NCBI GenBank assembly: GCA_016183615.1
Contig: JACPEG010000045.1
Span: 62,001 to 126,000, forward strand
Direction: 5' to 3'
DNA from: Betaproteobacteria bacterium
GTDB taxonomy: Bacteria; Pseudomonadota; Gammaproteobacteria; Burkholderiales; UBA6910
Length of the DNA stretch: 64,000 bases
Of the stretch, positions 1 through 6,815 are shown piece by piece (the first letter of the stretch is position 1; each line of letters starts with the position of its first letter). The notes below the pieces were generated by a model, which saw only the letters and a program-made list of their open reading frames with translations, was not told where the DNA came from and made no database searches. The translations under genes were made by a program, and so were the position numbers.

Positions 1-96
1 GTGGCCGAATTCCTTCTCTCCCCGGAAGCCCGCGCCCACAAGATGCTGATCGACCATGAGGAGGCCGTGCGCGTCCATGAGCCCCGAGGCCATTGA
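1..96 (+). CDS. C-terminal end of an unidentified phage early-region gene (partial)
   Basis: An open frame runs from the first base to a TGA at 94-96 and overlaps the region just before the HNH gene in another frame. Only about 31 residues are visible, with charged residues (HEEAVRVHEPRGH) at the end. The GTG at base 1 may be an internal valine. I do not recognise it. It is listed because genes here are tightly packed and the next gene starts shortly after. Confidence 0.35.
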   Translation: MAEFLLSPEARAHKMLIDHEEAVRVHEPRGH

Positions 97-136
97 CCGC
101 TTCATCCTTTTCCTGGCCGAGAAAGGAGTCATTGCC

Positions 137-541
137 ATGCCCATCAAGCCCGAGCACCGCGCCAAGTACGGGCGCGCCTGGAAGCGCATCCGCGAGCGCA
201 TCCTCGCCCGCGCCAAGCACCGCTGCGAGCAGTGCCACGTGCCGAACGACGCCGTGGGCTACCGCGACGAGGACGGCGCCTTCGTGCGGCTGTGCTTCGC
301 CTGGCGCCGCGACATCGCGGCGAACGCCGAGCGCATCGAGGACGCCCAGGCCGACGGCTACAAGGTGATCCGCATCGTGCTCACCGTCGCTCACCTGGAC
401 CACAATCCGGAGCACAACGATCCGGCGAACCTCCGCGCACTCTGCCAGCGCTGCCACCTGGCGCACGACCAGTCGCACCACCAGCAGTCGGCCTACATGA
501 CCCGGATGGCGAAGCGCAACAACCTAGAGCTGCCGCTGTGA
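137..541 (+). CDS. HNH endonuclease (phage)
   Basis: A 134-residue protein with a classical HNH nuclease core. A first zinc knuckle CEQC lies near residue 34, and the C-terminal half has HLDHNPEHNDPANL followed by LCQRCH, giving the catalytic histidine pair and second CxxC knuckle. Such nucleases are common in the early/middle region of Mu-like phages and in phages that package by terminase. The start at ATG 137 is chosen because AGGAG lies about 9 bases upstream and many family members begin MPIKPE. An in-frame ATG at 77 would add 20 residues. The stop overlaps the next gene's GTG. Confidence 0.85.
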   Translation: MPIKPEHRAKYGRAWKRIRERILARAKHRCEQCHVPNDAVGYRDEDGAFVRLCFAWRRDIAANAERIEDAQADGYKVIRIVLTVAHLDHNPEHNDPANLRALCQRCHLAHDQSHHQQSAYMTRMAKRNNLELPL

Positions 542-732
542 AGAGCCTCGGCGCCATGATCGCCCAGCTCCAGGGCTGCGCCGGCACCGGCGATCTCACG
601 CCCTGGGAGGAGCAGTTCGTGCGCGACCTTGGGGCGTGGACCCAGGGCGGCCGCGACACGCGCAACGTAACCGCCAAGCAGGCGACAGTGCTGGAGCGGC
701 TGTACCGGCAGCACTTCGGGGACGACGAATGA
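538..732 (+). CDS. small phage protein upstream of GemA
   Basis: A 64-residue reading frame starting at GTG 538 (alternative ATG 556), overlapping the HNH stop and, by ATGA, the start of gemA. It includes the stretch TPWEEQFVRDL followed by a helix rich in charged residues ending LERLYRQHFGDDE. Similar short proteins sit immediately before GemA in Mu-like phages. Function is unknown. Translational coupling on both sides supports it as real. Confidence 0.65.
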   Translation: MKSLGAMIAQLQGCAGTGDLTPWEEQFVRDLGAWTQGGRDTRNVTAKQATVLERLYRQHFGDDE

Positions 733-1166
733 CCGACCCGCGCCGCCAGGCAGAACTGGCCCAAATCCACATCGCGGCGAAACAGTTGGGGCTGGATCGC
801 GGCACCTACGAGGACATGCTGTTCACAGTCGCCCGCGTGCGCTCGGCCGCGAAACTCGATTTTGCCGGCCGTCAGGAGGTCCTGAGACATCTCAAAAGCC
901 GGGGGTTCCGCCCAGCGCGGGGCCGGCGCGCCGGCGGCGAGTGGGCGTGGATCGACCAGGCCGCGCCCGAGCGCCGGGCGCTGCTGCGCAAGATCCTCAT
1001 GCAGCTCAAGAGCGCGGGGCGGGGCAAGGCCTACGGGGACTCGGTCGCCCGCAAAATGCAGTTCGGCGAGCGCCTGGAGTTCTGCGCGCCTGACCAGCTC
1101 CACAAGATCGCCGCGGCGCTCGCCATAGACGCCGAGCGCCGCCAGAGGAGCGATATCCGTGAGTGA
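729..1166 (+). CDS. gemA: GemA-like regulatory protein (Mu gp16, DUF1018)
   Basis: A 145-residue protein resembling the Mu GemA/gp16 family: an N-terminal helical part (AELAQIHIAAKQLGL, YEDML) followed by a lysine/arginine-rich segment and a C-terminal QLHKIAAAL helix. GemA of Mu modulates host gene expression and DNA topology during the early-to-middle switch. The ATG at 729 overlaps the previous stop as ATGA. Position between early genes and the Mor/C activator matches Mu. Confidence 0.85.
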   Translation: MTDPRRQAELAQIHIAAKQLGLDRGTYEDMLFTVARVRSAAKLDFAGRQEVLRHLKSRGFRPARGRRAGGEWAWIDQAAPERRALLRKILMQLKSAGRGKAYGDSVARKMQFGERLEFCAPDQLHKIAAALAIDAERRQRSDIRE

Positions 1167-1383
1167 GATGATCCTTTTCCTCTGCGCAATCGGGATTGCG
1201 TTCGGCGCCGGGGTATTCATGGGCTGGATCTGGCGCCGGCCGATTCAGGCCCGCATCGTGGTGGACCGTGAGCTGGCCCGGACGATCGACCGCGGGTTAG
1301 TGGAGGGGTGGCTCGACGCCCACGGCCTCACCTGGATGCCCAAGGGCCCGGAATTCACGGTGCAGAAAAAGGACCATTCATGA
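1159..1383 (+). CDS. small single-pass membrane protein
   Basis: 74 residues starting at GTG 1159 behind AGAGGAG. The first ~25 residues form one hydrophobic segment (ILFLCAIGIAFGAGVFMGWIW), followed by a soluble tail with a short acidic/aromatic end. It overlaps gemA by 8 bases, and its TGA (1381-1383) overlaps the next ATG. No family recognised; by place it belongs to the unassigned Mu gp17-gp20 region. Confidence 0.65.
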   Translation: MSEMILFLCAIGIAFGAGVFMGWIWRRPIQARIVVDRELARTIDRGLVEGWLDAHGLTWMPKGPEFTVQKKDHS

Positions 1384-1814
1384 GCAAGCCCGCCGGCCAG
1401 GCCGAGCTCGCCCTCGATCCGCTCGCCGCCGACATGGCGGAACTCCTCGCGCGCGAGCCGGCCGCCGACGAGGCGATCGACGAAGCGCGCTGGCCGGGCA
1501 CGCTCGCGGAGCTGGTGGACGTGGTGACCGAGCACCTGGCGCGCCGCGGCGCCTCGCTTACGGCCGCGCGGGCCGAGGCCCAGGCACTGATCCTGCTCAT
1601 CGCCCATCACTTCGGCGGCCAGCGCGTCTACCTCCCCCGCGACACCCGGTTGCGGCTGGCGCTGCGGGACAACCTCATCTGGCAGGAATTCAGCGGCCGC
1701 AACGTCCCGGAGCTGGCCCGCCGCTTTGGGCTCACCGAGACCCAGATCTACAACATCCTCAAGGAGCAGCGGCTGCTCACCACCGCCCGCCGTCAGCGCC
1801 GGCTGTTCGAGTAA
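1380..1814 (+). CDS. Mor/C-family middle or late transcription activator
   Basis: A 144-residue protein of the Mor transcription activator family. The N-terminal half has dimerisation-type helices and the C-terminal half a helix-turn-helix (NVPELARRFGLTETQIYNIL, about residues 110-130) with a basic tail. In Mu, Mor activates the middle promoter and C activates the late promoters Plys, PI, PP and Pmom. The gene lies directly before the lysis genes, as C does in Mu, and no second paralogue is visible here, so this one protein may drive late transcription. ATG 1380 overlaps the previous stop. Confidence 0.88.
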   Translation: MSKPAGQAELALDPLAADMAELLAREPAADEAIDEARWPGTLAELVDVVTEHLARRGASLTAARAEAQALILLIAHHFGGQRVYLPRDTRLRLALRDNLIWQEFSGRNVPELARRFGLTETQIYNILKEQRLLTTARRQRRLFE

Positions 1815-1827
1815 AACGTTTGACCCT
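1813..1827 (+). promoter_or_regulatory. 15-bp conserved element upstream of the lysis cassette (Plys-like position)
   Basis: AAAACGTTTGACCCT occurs here and again, identical, at 10496-10510 upstream of gene I. It starts at the end of the activator gene and lies 33 bases before ATG 1861. It contains a -35-like TTGACC; a weak -10-like TTAACC follows 22 bases later. Both sites match the positions of two C-activated late promoters in Mu, so this is inferred to be part of a late promoter. Confidence 0.5.
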
Positions 1828-1860
1828 CACGGGCAGTTAAAGGCCGCTTAACCTCGCGGC

Positions 1861-2061
1861 ATGCGATGCGTCGCCTGCCGCCATCACTGGCGAGACCCCG
1901 AGGACAAGCTCAGCGCCCACGGCTTCGGCCGCTGCCGGCTGCTGCCCGCCTGGCAGTACCGCGCCGAGGGCGCGACCGCCTGTCACTACACACCCTCGCG
2001 GCATGAGCCGCTTTCACCCCCTCCCCGAGGGGAGGGGGAAACCCTGGGGGCCGCCGCGTGA
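1861..2061 (+). CDS. small cysteine-rich protein, first gene of the lysis region
   Basis: 66 residues beginning MRCVACRHHW, with a CxxC pair near the N-terminus and two further cysteines (GRC, TACH), so a possible small zinc-binding fold. The last ~20 codons run through a perfect palindrome (2017-2038), which suggests the original gene ended near residue 46 and was extended by a repeat. The TGA at 2059-2061 overlaps the GTG of the lysozyme gene. Function unknown. Confidence 0.5.
   Translation: MRCVACRHHWRDPEDKLSAHGFGRCRLLPAWQYRAEGATACHYTPSRHEPLSPPPRGEGETLGAAA
2017..2038. repeat. perfect 10-bp-arm palindrome, REP-like
   Basis: Arms CCCCCTCCCC and GGGGAGGGGG flank a 2-base GA loop. The shape resembles copies within 14619-14708 and belongs to the C-rich/G-rich palindromes common between genes of proteobacteria. 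It lies inside the 3' end of the small gene at 1861. There is no T-run, so it is not a typical terminator. Confidence 0.6.
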
Positions 2062-2612
2062 ATCTGCCGCTCACCCAGGCCGACCTCCTCGAGCTCGCCG
2101 AGCACGCGGGCGCGCAGCACGGCCTCGCGCCGGCGCTGCTCCTCGCCCTCATCCAGACCGAGTCCGGCGGCAATCCCTGGGCGTGGAATCCCGAGCCCCA
2201 TTACCGCTGGTTCTGGGACGTGCGGCGCGAGCGGTCGTTCCGCGTTCTCACCGCGGCCGAGATCATGGTGAAGACGCCGCCCCCCGATTTTTCGGCGCTC
2301 GCCGGCGACCGCGACCAAGAGTGGTGGGGGCAGCAGGCGTCCTGGGGGCTGATGCAGGTGATGGGCGCGGTGGCCCGCGAGCACGGCTACCGCGCCCCCT
2401 ACCTCACGGCGCTGTGCGAGCCGCTCACCAACCTGGAGTACGGCGCCCGGCACCTGGCGCGTCTGCGCGTCCGCTACCTCCGGGATCACGGCTGGGATGG
2501 CGTGATCGCCGCCTACAACGCCGGCAGCCCGCGCCGCTCCGAGGCCGGTCCGTACCTCAACCAGGGCTACGTGGACTCAGTGCGGAAAAACCTCGGAGGT
2601 GTCCCCCTGTGA
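2058..2612 (+). CDS. phage lytic transglycosylase (SLT-type endolysin)
   Basis: 184 residues with a soluble lytic transglycosylase fold. ALIQTESGGNPWAWN carries the catalytic glutamate (about residue 34), SWGLMQVMG is the second motif, YGARHL the third and IAAYNAG the fourth. It would cleave peptidoglycan between MurNAc and GlcNAc for host lysis. No signal peptide is seen, so it probably needs a holin; candidates follow directly. The start is GTG 2058, overlapping the previous stop. Its place after the Mor/C gene equals that of lys (gp22) in Mu. Confidence 0.9.
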   Translation: MNLPLTQADLLELAEHAGAQHGLAPALLLALIQTESGGNPWAWNPEPHYRWFWDVRRERSFRVLTAAEIMVKTPPPDFSALAGDRDQEWWGQQASWGLMQVMGAVAREHGYRAPYLTALCEPLTNLEYGARHLARLRVRYLRDHGWDGVIAAYNAGSPRRSEAGPYLNQGYVDSVRKNLGGVPL

Positions 2613-2797
2613 TCGGCTGGCTCGCGCTCGCGCTGCTCCTGGTGGGGATCGTCCTGGTGGCCTGGGGATGCCACCACAGCAGCGGACATTTCGCCATGCC
2701 TGACCCCATCACCACGATCGCCGGGTTGACCTGCCTCGTCATCGGCCTGCTGCTCGGCGCCGGCTGGGCGATCTACCGGGCGTTTTTCGGAGGCTGA
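2609..2797 (+). CDS. small two-helix membrane protein, candidate holin component
   Basis: 62 residues from GTG 2609, overlapping the lysozyme stop by GTGA. Two hydrophobic segments (LALALLLVGIVLVAW, residues 4-18, and TCLVIGLLLGAGWAIY, about 41-56) are joined by a short polar loop with CHHSSG. Size, topology and place in the lysis cassette fit a holin or antiholin, but there is no sequence signature that proves it. Confidence 0.6.
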   Translation: MIGWLALALLLVGIVLVAWGCHHSSGHFAMPDPITTIAGLTCLVIGLLLGAGWAIYRAFFGG

Positions 2798-2798
2798 C

Positions 2799-3329
2799 AT
2801 GGACCCCTTCACCATCGCACTCGGGCTGGCCCAATTCGCGCCCTCCATCATGAGGTTCTTCGGCGCGGGCGAAAGGCCCGTGGCAGTTGCCGAGAAGCTG
2901 GTCGGTATGGCGCAGGCGGTGACCGGCGCCCAGACGCCCGAGGCGGCGCTGGAAGCGATGCGCCAGAACGCCCAGTTCCAGCACGACTTCCAGATGGCCG
3001 TGCTCAAAGAGAACACGGCGCTGGAGCAGCTGTACTTGGCTGATCGGCAGAGCGCCCGGGCGCGGGACGTGGAGGTGCGCCGGCTCAACCAGGGCAGCAA
3101 TACCCGCGCTGACCTGATGCTCATTTCCGCGTTCGTCGCCGTCGTGGTCATCGCCGCGATTCTAGCGCTCGGCCAGGTGGACCCGGGTTCCGCCGTCGCG
3201 GGCTTCTTGTTTTCGGTGGGCGGCATGTTCGCCCGCAACATCGGCACCGCCTTCGATTTCGAGTTCGGGTCGAGCCGCGGCAGCAAGGAGAAGGACGCGA
3301 TCCTGTCCGAAAAGGCGTTGGGTAAATGA
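2799..3329 (+). CDS. holin-like protein of the 3TM GTA/phage holin type
   Basis: 176 residues. An N-terminal amphipathic part (FTIALGLAQFAPSIMRFF) is followed by a charged helical middle with AAFQHDFQMAVL-like residues and two close C-terminal membrane segments (MLISAFVAVVVIAAILAL and GSAVAGFLFSVGGMF). This layout resembles the 3TM holins of gene transfer agents and several phages. It sits two genes after the lysozyme. It ends with a charged tail and overlaps the next ATG by 4 bases. Confidence 0.65.
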   Translation: MDPFTIALGLAQFAPSIMRFFGAGERPVAVAEKLVGMAQAVTGAQTPEAALEAMRQNAQFQHDFQMAVLKENTALEQLYLADRQSARARDVEVRRLNQGSNTRADLMLISAFVAVVVIAAILALGQVDPGSAVAGFLFSVGGMFARNIGTAFDFEFGSSRGSKEKDAILSEKALGK

Positions 3330-3517
3330 ACGGCCACGAGCCGCCCGAGCCGCGCGAGGCGGAGCGGGTCGTCTGCACCCGCTGCCGCGGCGAGCAGTTC
3401 CGGCTCTATGCGGGCGGCGGCGTGTACTGCGCCGGTTGTGGCGCGCGGATGGGCAACTGCCGGCTGCTGCTGCGGGTGCCGGTGGACGCCCAGCCCTCGC
3501 CCGACGGCCCGCACTGA
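3326..3517 (+). CDS. small zinc-ribbon protein
   Basis: 63 residues with two cysteine pairs, CTRC (residues 17-20) and CAGC (35-38), spaced as in a rubredoxin-like or Com-type zinc ribbon. Mu-like phages often carry a Com-like translational regulator, but no mom gene is visible nearby, so that role is only a guess. The ATG overlaps the previous stop and the TGA overlaps the ATG at 3517. Confidence 0.6.
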   Translation: MNGHEPPEPREAERVVCTRCRGEQFRLYAGGGVYCAGCGARMGNCRLLLRVPVDAQPSPDGPH

Positions 3518-3738
3518 TGGACGAGATCGATCGCGCCCAGCGGCGCGCCGAGGAGCAGCTCGCCGACGCGCTCGCGGAGCACCGGCGGCTGATGCCGCAG
3601 GGGGAATCGGCCAAGTGGTGCGAGATGACGGGCTGCGGCGAGCGCATCCCCGAGGAGCGGCGGGCGGCGCTCCCCGGCGTGCGCTTCTGCGTGGACTGCC
3701 AGGCGCACCTGGAACGATTGGAGAAAACGAGAAAATGA
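3517..3738 (+). CDS. TraR/DksA-type C4 zinc-finger protein
   Basis: 73 residues: an N-terminal coiled helix (DRAQRRAEEQLADALAEHRR) and a C-terminal finger with CEMTGCGERIP and CVDC, the four-cysteine arrangement of TraR/DksA proteins. TraR-like proteins bind the secondary channel of RNA polymerase and mimic DksA with ppGpp; in phages they probably adjust host transcription. Mu-like phages carry this gene near the lysis cassette. The stop overlaps the next ATG. Confidence 0.85.
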   Translation: MDEIDRAQRRAEEQLADALAEHRRLMPQGESAKWCEMTGCGERIPEERRAALPGVRFCVDCQAHLERLEKTRK

Positions 3739-4082
3739 TCCCCGAACTCATGCCGCTGGCCGGCGCGGTCGGCACCCTGATCGCGGGCGCCTGGGCGCTC
3801 GTCAAAATCGTCGTCGGCCAGTTCGAGAAGCGTCTCGACGAGCGCTTCCGCGCGCTGGAGTCGGCGCGCACCGACGCCCAGAAGCAGTGGGACAGCCGCT
3901 TCCGGGTGATCGAGGAGGGCCAGCGCGAGATGGAGCGCGATGTGTCCCGGCTGCGGGAGGAGCTGCCAGTCCACTACGTGCGCCGCGAGGATGCGATCCG
4001 CTCCGAGACGGTGATCAACGCCAAGCTCGACGCGCTCGCCGCGAAGATCGACCGATTGACCACGCTACAGACGAACGGGTGA
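3735..4082 (+). CDS. membrane-anchored coiled-coil protein (Mu gp25-like, DUF2730 type)
   Basis: 115 residues. One N-terminal hydrophobic helix (LAGAVGTLIAGAWALVKIVV) is followed by a long charged coiled coil (FEKRLDERFRALESA to the end). This is the layout of Mu gp25/DUF2730, and it could also serve as an inner-membrane spanin. It lies directly before gp26- and gp27-like genes as in Mu. ATG 3735 overlaps the zinc-finger stop. Confidence 0.6.
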   Translation: MIPELMPLAGAVGTLIAGAWALVKIVVGQFEKRLDERFRALESARTDAQKQWDSRFRVIEEGQREMERDVSRLREELPVHYVRREDAIRSETVINAKLDALAAKIDRLTTLQTNG

Positions 4083-4388
4083 ATGATGGACATGGAACGC
4101 GCAAACCGAGAAATCGCCCGCTGGCAGGCCCTGGTCGCCATCAACAGCGGCCGCCCGTATCCGGTGGCGGAAACCCTGATCCTGTCCGCCCTGCAGAGCA
4201 TCCCGCTGCAACTCACCGCCCTGGAGCTGCGGCGCGAGCTCGATTACCTCGCCGACCGCAAGCTGGTGGATCTCCAGCGCCACGAGGGCGCGCCCTGGAC
4301 CGCCGATCTCACCCGCTACGGGGTGGATGTCGTCGAGTACACCCTCGATTGCGATCCCGGCATCGCCCGGCCGAAGAAGTACTGGTAA
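4083..4388 (+). CDS. winged-helix-like protein in the Mu gp26 position
   Basis: 101 residues. The middle (ETLILSALQSIPLQLTALELRRELDYLADRKLVDL) reads like a winged helix-turn-helix in which the wing follows at DLTRYGVDVVEYT. Proteins with this pattern stand between gp25- and DUF3486-like genes in many transposable phages. DNA binding is likely but the target is unknown; a packaging or regulatory role is possible. Start ATG 4083 or 4086. Confidence 0.6.
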   Translation: MMDMERANREIARWQALVAINSGRPYPVAETLILSALQSIPLQLTALELRRELDYLADRKLVDLQRHEGAPWTADLTRYGVDVVEYTLDCDPGIARPKKYW

Positions 4389-4933
4389 TGCCGGCGCCGG
4401 CGAAAATCGAGCTGCTGCCGCCTCCCATCCGGGAGGAGCTCCACCGCCGCCTGGTCGGCGGCGCGTTCTCGGACTACGAGGGGCTGGCCGCCTGGCTCAC
4501 CGAGCAGGGCTACGAGATCACCCGCAGTTCCGTGCATCGTTACGGCCAGCGGCTGGAGCGCAAGCTCGCCGCCATCCGCGCCTCCACCCAGGCCGCGGCC
4601 GCCATCGCGGAGGCCGCGCCAGATGACGCGGACCTGCGCTCCGCGGCGGTCATGAGCCTGGTGCAGACCGAGATCTTCGACGTGCTCGTGAATCTGCAGG
4701 AAGCGACGGACGAGGATGTCGACCCGGTCACGCGGGTGAAGCTCCTCTCGCATGCCGCCAAGAACATCGCCACTCTGTCGCGCGCCAGCGTCAACCAGAA
4801 GAAGTGGGAGACGGAGGTGCGCGGCCGGGTCGCCTCCGCCGCCGAGGCCGCGACCAAGATCGCCAAGAAGGGCGGACTTTCTTCTGATTCAGTGAACGAG
4901 ATCCGGCGGCAGATTTTGGGGATTGCCGCCTAA
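4388..4933 (+). CDS. terminase small subunit candidate (Mu gp27-like, DUF3486)
   Basis: 181 residues. The N-terminus (IREELHRRLVGGAFSDYEGLAAWL, RSSVHRYGQRLERKL) is a helix-turn-helix typical of DUF3486, followed by helical bundles and a C-terminal EIRRQILGIAA. In Mu, gp27 lies before the large terminase gp28 and is thought to recognise phage DNA for packaging. ATG 4388 overlaps the previous stop by one base. Confidence 0.85.
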   Translation: MPAPAKIELLPPPIREELHRRLVGGAFSDYEGLAAWLTEQGYEITRSSVHRYGQRLERKLAAIRASTQAAAAIAEAAPDDADLRSAAVMSLVQTEIFDVLVNLQEATDEDVDPVTRVKLLSHAAKNIATLSRASVNQKKWETEVRGRVASAAEAATKIAKKGGLSSDSVNEIRRQILGIAA

Positions 4934-4945
4934 CACGGAGGAATT

Positions 4946-5215
4946 ATGAAACCGAGCGTCGGACGCATCTGCATCGCCAAGAACATCGAGTCGAACGGCA
5001 CCGATGAGCATCCCGCCATCATCAACCGGGTCTGGGGCACCCACGATCCGGCCGACGGCCACGCGGTCTCGGTCAATGTCACCGTGTTTCCGGACTGCGG
5101 GGGGCCGCAATCCCGCCCCTCGGTGTCGCTGTTCGAAACCCGGGAGAAGGCCTTGGCCTTCCTCGAAACTCAGAACGGCAAACCAGTGGTCTGTTTCTGG
5201 CCCGATCGCACCTGA
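4946..5215 (+). CDS. hypothetical protein between terminase subunits
   Basis: 89 residues from ATG 4946 behind a strong GGAGGAATT site. It has a beta-rich look (VSVNVTVFPDCGG, PSVSLFETREKALAFL) and ends FWPDRT. No family recognised. It is an insertion relative to Mu, in which gp27 and gp28 are adjacent, and may be a moron or a small packaging accessory. It ends one base before the GTG of the terminase gene. Confidence 0.65.
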   Translation: MKPSVGRICIAKNIESNGTDEHPAIINRVWGTHDPADGHAVSVNVTVFPDCGGPQSRPSVSLFETREKALAFLETQNGKPVVCFWPDRT

Positions 5216-5216
5216 C

Positions 5217-6785
5217 GTGTCGAACCCCCTCGACCTCCTTTCCCCCGCCGCCGCGCCGGACGCCCCGCCGCCGGCGCTGCTCGCCTACCAGAGCCGCTGG
5301 ATGGCGGACGACTCGGCCCTCAAGATCGCCGAGAAGAGCCGCCGCATCGGGTTGACTTGGGCCGAGGCGGCCGACGACGCGCTGATTGCCGCCGCGGCCG
5401 CGGGCTCGAACGTCTTCTACATCTCCGCCACCCAGGACATGGCCATCGAATACATCGAGGCCTGCGCCCTGTGGGCCCGCGCCTATGACCTGGCGGCGGG
5501 CGAGATCGAGGAGGGGGTGTTCGTTGAGGATGGTGACAAGGAGATCAAGACCTACAAGATCGACTTTCCCAAGTCGGGGCATCGGATTGTGGCGCTCTCT
5601 TCGCGCCCCGCCAACCTGCGCGGCAAGCAGGGCGTGGTCGTAATCGATGAGGCGGCCTTCGCCGCGGACCTTGCGGGGCTCATCAAGGCCGCGATGGCGA
5701 TGCTGCTCTGGGGCGACCGGGTCCGCATCATCTCCACCCATAACGGCGAGGACAACCCCTTCGCTGAACTCATCGAGCAGGTGCGCGCCGGCCGCCGCAA
5801 GGGCAGGGTGCACCGGGTCAGCTTCCGCGAGGCCGTGGCCGACGGCCTCTACCGGCGTGTCTGCCTGCGCAAGGGCGTTCCGTGGACCCCCGACGGCGAG
5901 GCGGCCTGGGTCGCGGACGCCTACGCCTTCTACGGCGAGGACGCGGCGGAGGAACTGGACGTCATCCCGTCCCAGGGCGGCGGCGCCTACCTCACGATGG
6001 GGTTGATCGTGGCGCGCATGTCGGCGGAGGTGCCGATCGTGCGCCGGCGCTTCTCCCGCGAGTTCAACTTACTGCCGGAGCCGACCCGGCGCCTGGAGGT
6101 GGACGCCTGGTGCCGGGAGGAGCTGGCGCCGCACCTCGATCGCCTGAATCCCCAGCGCCCCCACGGCTTCGGCGAGGACTTTGCCCGGGTGGGCGACCTG
6201 ACCGCCGTCACAATCCTGGAGGAAGGAGCCGACCTGGTGCGCCGCGGGCGGCTCCTCGTCGAGCTTGCCAACTGCCCCTACCGCCAGCAGGAGCAGATCC
6301 TCGCCTTCATCGCGGACCGGCTGCCGCGCTTCCGCGCCGGGGCGCTGGACGCGACCGGCAACGGGGCGGCGCTCGCCGAGTTCATGGTTGACCGCTACGG
6401 CAGCCGGATTTTTCCGGTGACGCTGAACGATCCGTTCTACACCGAGGAGATGCCCAAGTTCCGCGCGGCGCTGGAGGATGCGGCGCTGACCGGCATCCCC
6501 AAGGACGCCGAGTGCCGCGACGACCTGCGCGCCATCCGCAAGGTGGGCGGCGTGCCAAAGCTGCCCAAGGCCAAGACCCAGGACGCGGACGGCGGACGGC
6601 TCCAGCGCCACGGCGACTACGCCATCGCGCTATTGCTCGCCAATTACGCCATGACCCGAGCGGTCGCCCCCATCGAGTGGACCCCCGCGCCTCGCCGCGC
6701 AAGCCGTTGGGACGCCCCCGCCCGGGAGGATGAGGAACACCGTCCCCCGCACGAGACGACGGGCTCCCCCGCGGGCGCCTGGTGA
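5217..6785 (+). CDS. terminase large subunit (Mu gp28-like)
   Basis: 522 residues. The ATPase half shows the deviant Walker A EKSRRIGLTW near residue 38, Walker B VVVIDEAAF near 142 and the coupling motif IISTHNGEDNP. The C-terminal nuclease half includes FARVGDLTAVTIL and ALDATGNGAALAE, which supply the acidic metal ligands of an RNase-H-like fold. It cuts and pumps DNA headful-wise into proheads. The start is GTG 5217 right after the previous stop, with no clear ribosome site, so it may be translationally coupled. The tail (HRPPHETTGSPAGAW) is variable. Confidence 0.92.
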   Translation: MSNPLDLLSPAAAPDAPPPALLAYQSRWMADDSALKIAEKSRRIGLTWAEAADDALIAAAAAGSNVFYISATQDMAIEYIEACALWARAYDLAAGEIEEGVFVEDGDKEIKTYKIDFPKSGHRIVALSSRPANLRGKQGVVVIDEAAFAADLAGLIKAAMAMLLWGDRVRIISTHNGEDNPFAELIEQVRAGRRKGRVHRVSFREAVADGLYRRVCLRKGVPWTPDGEAAWVADAYAFYGEDAAEELDVIPSQGGGAYLTMGLIVARMSAEVPIVRRRFSREFNLLPEPTRRLEVDAWCREELAPHLDRLNPQRPHGFGEDFARVGDLTAVTILEEGADLVRRGRLLVELANCPYRQQEQILAFIADRLPRFRAGALDATGNGAALAEFMVDRYGSRIFPVTLNDPFYTEEMPKFRAALEDAALTGIPKDAECRDDLRAIRKVGGVPKLPKAKTQDADGGRLQRHGDYAIALLLANYAMTRAVAPIEWTPAPRRASRWDAPAREDEEHRPPHETTGSPAGAW

Positions 6786-6815
6786 TCCGCGGCCATTGTC
6801 ATAGGGAGGCAGGCC

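Noticed and set aside
2017-2038. Palindrome as a terminator before the lysozyme gene
   Set aside because: No T-run follows and it lies within a coupled gene pair; a repeat is the better reading.
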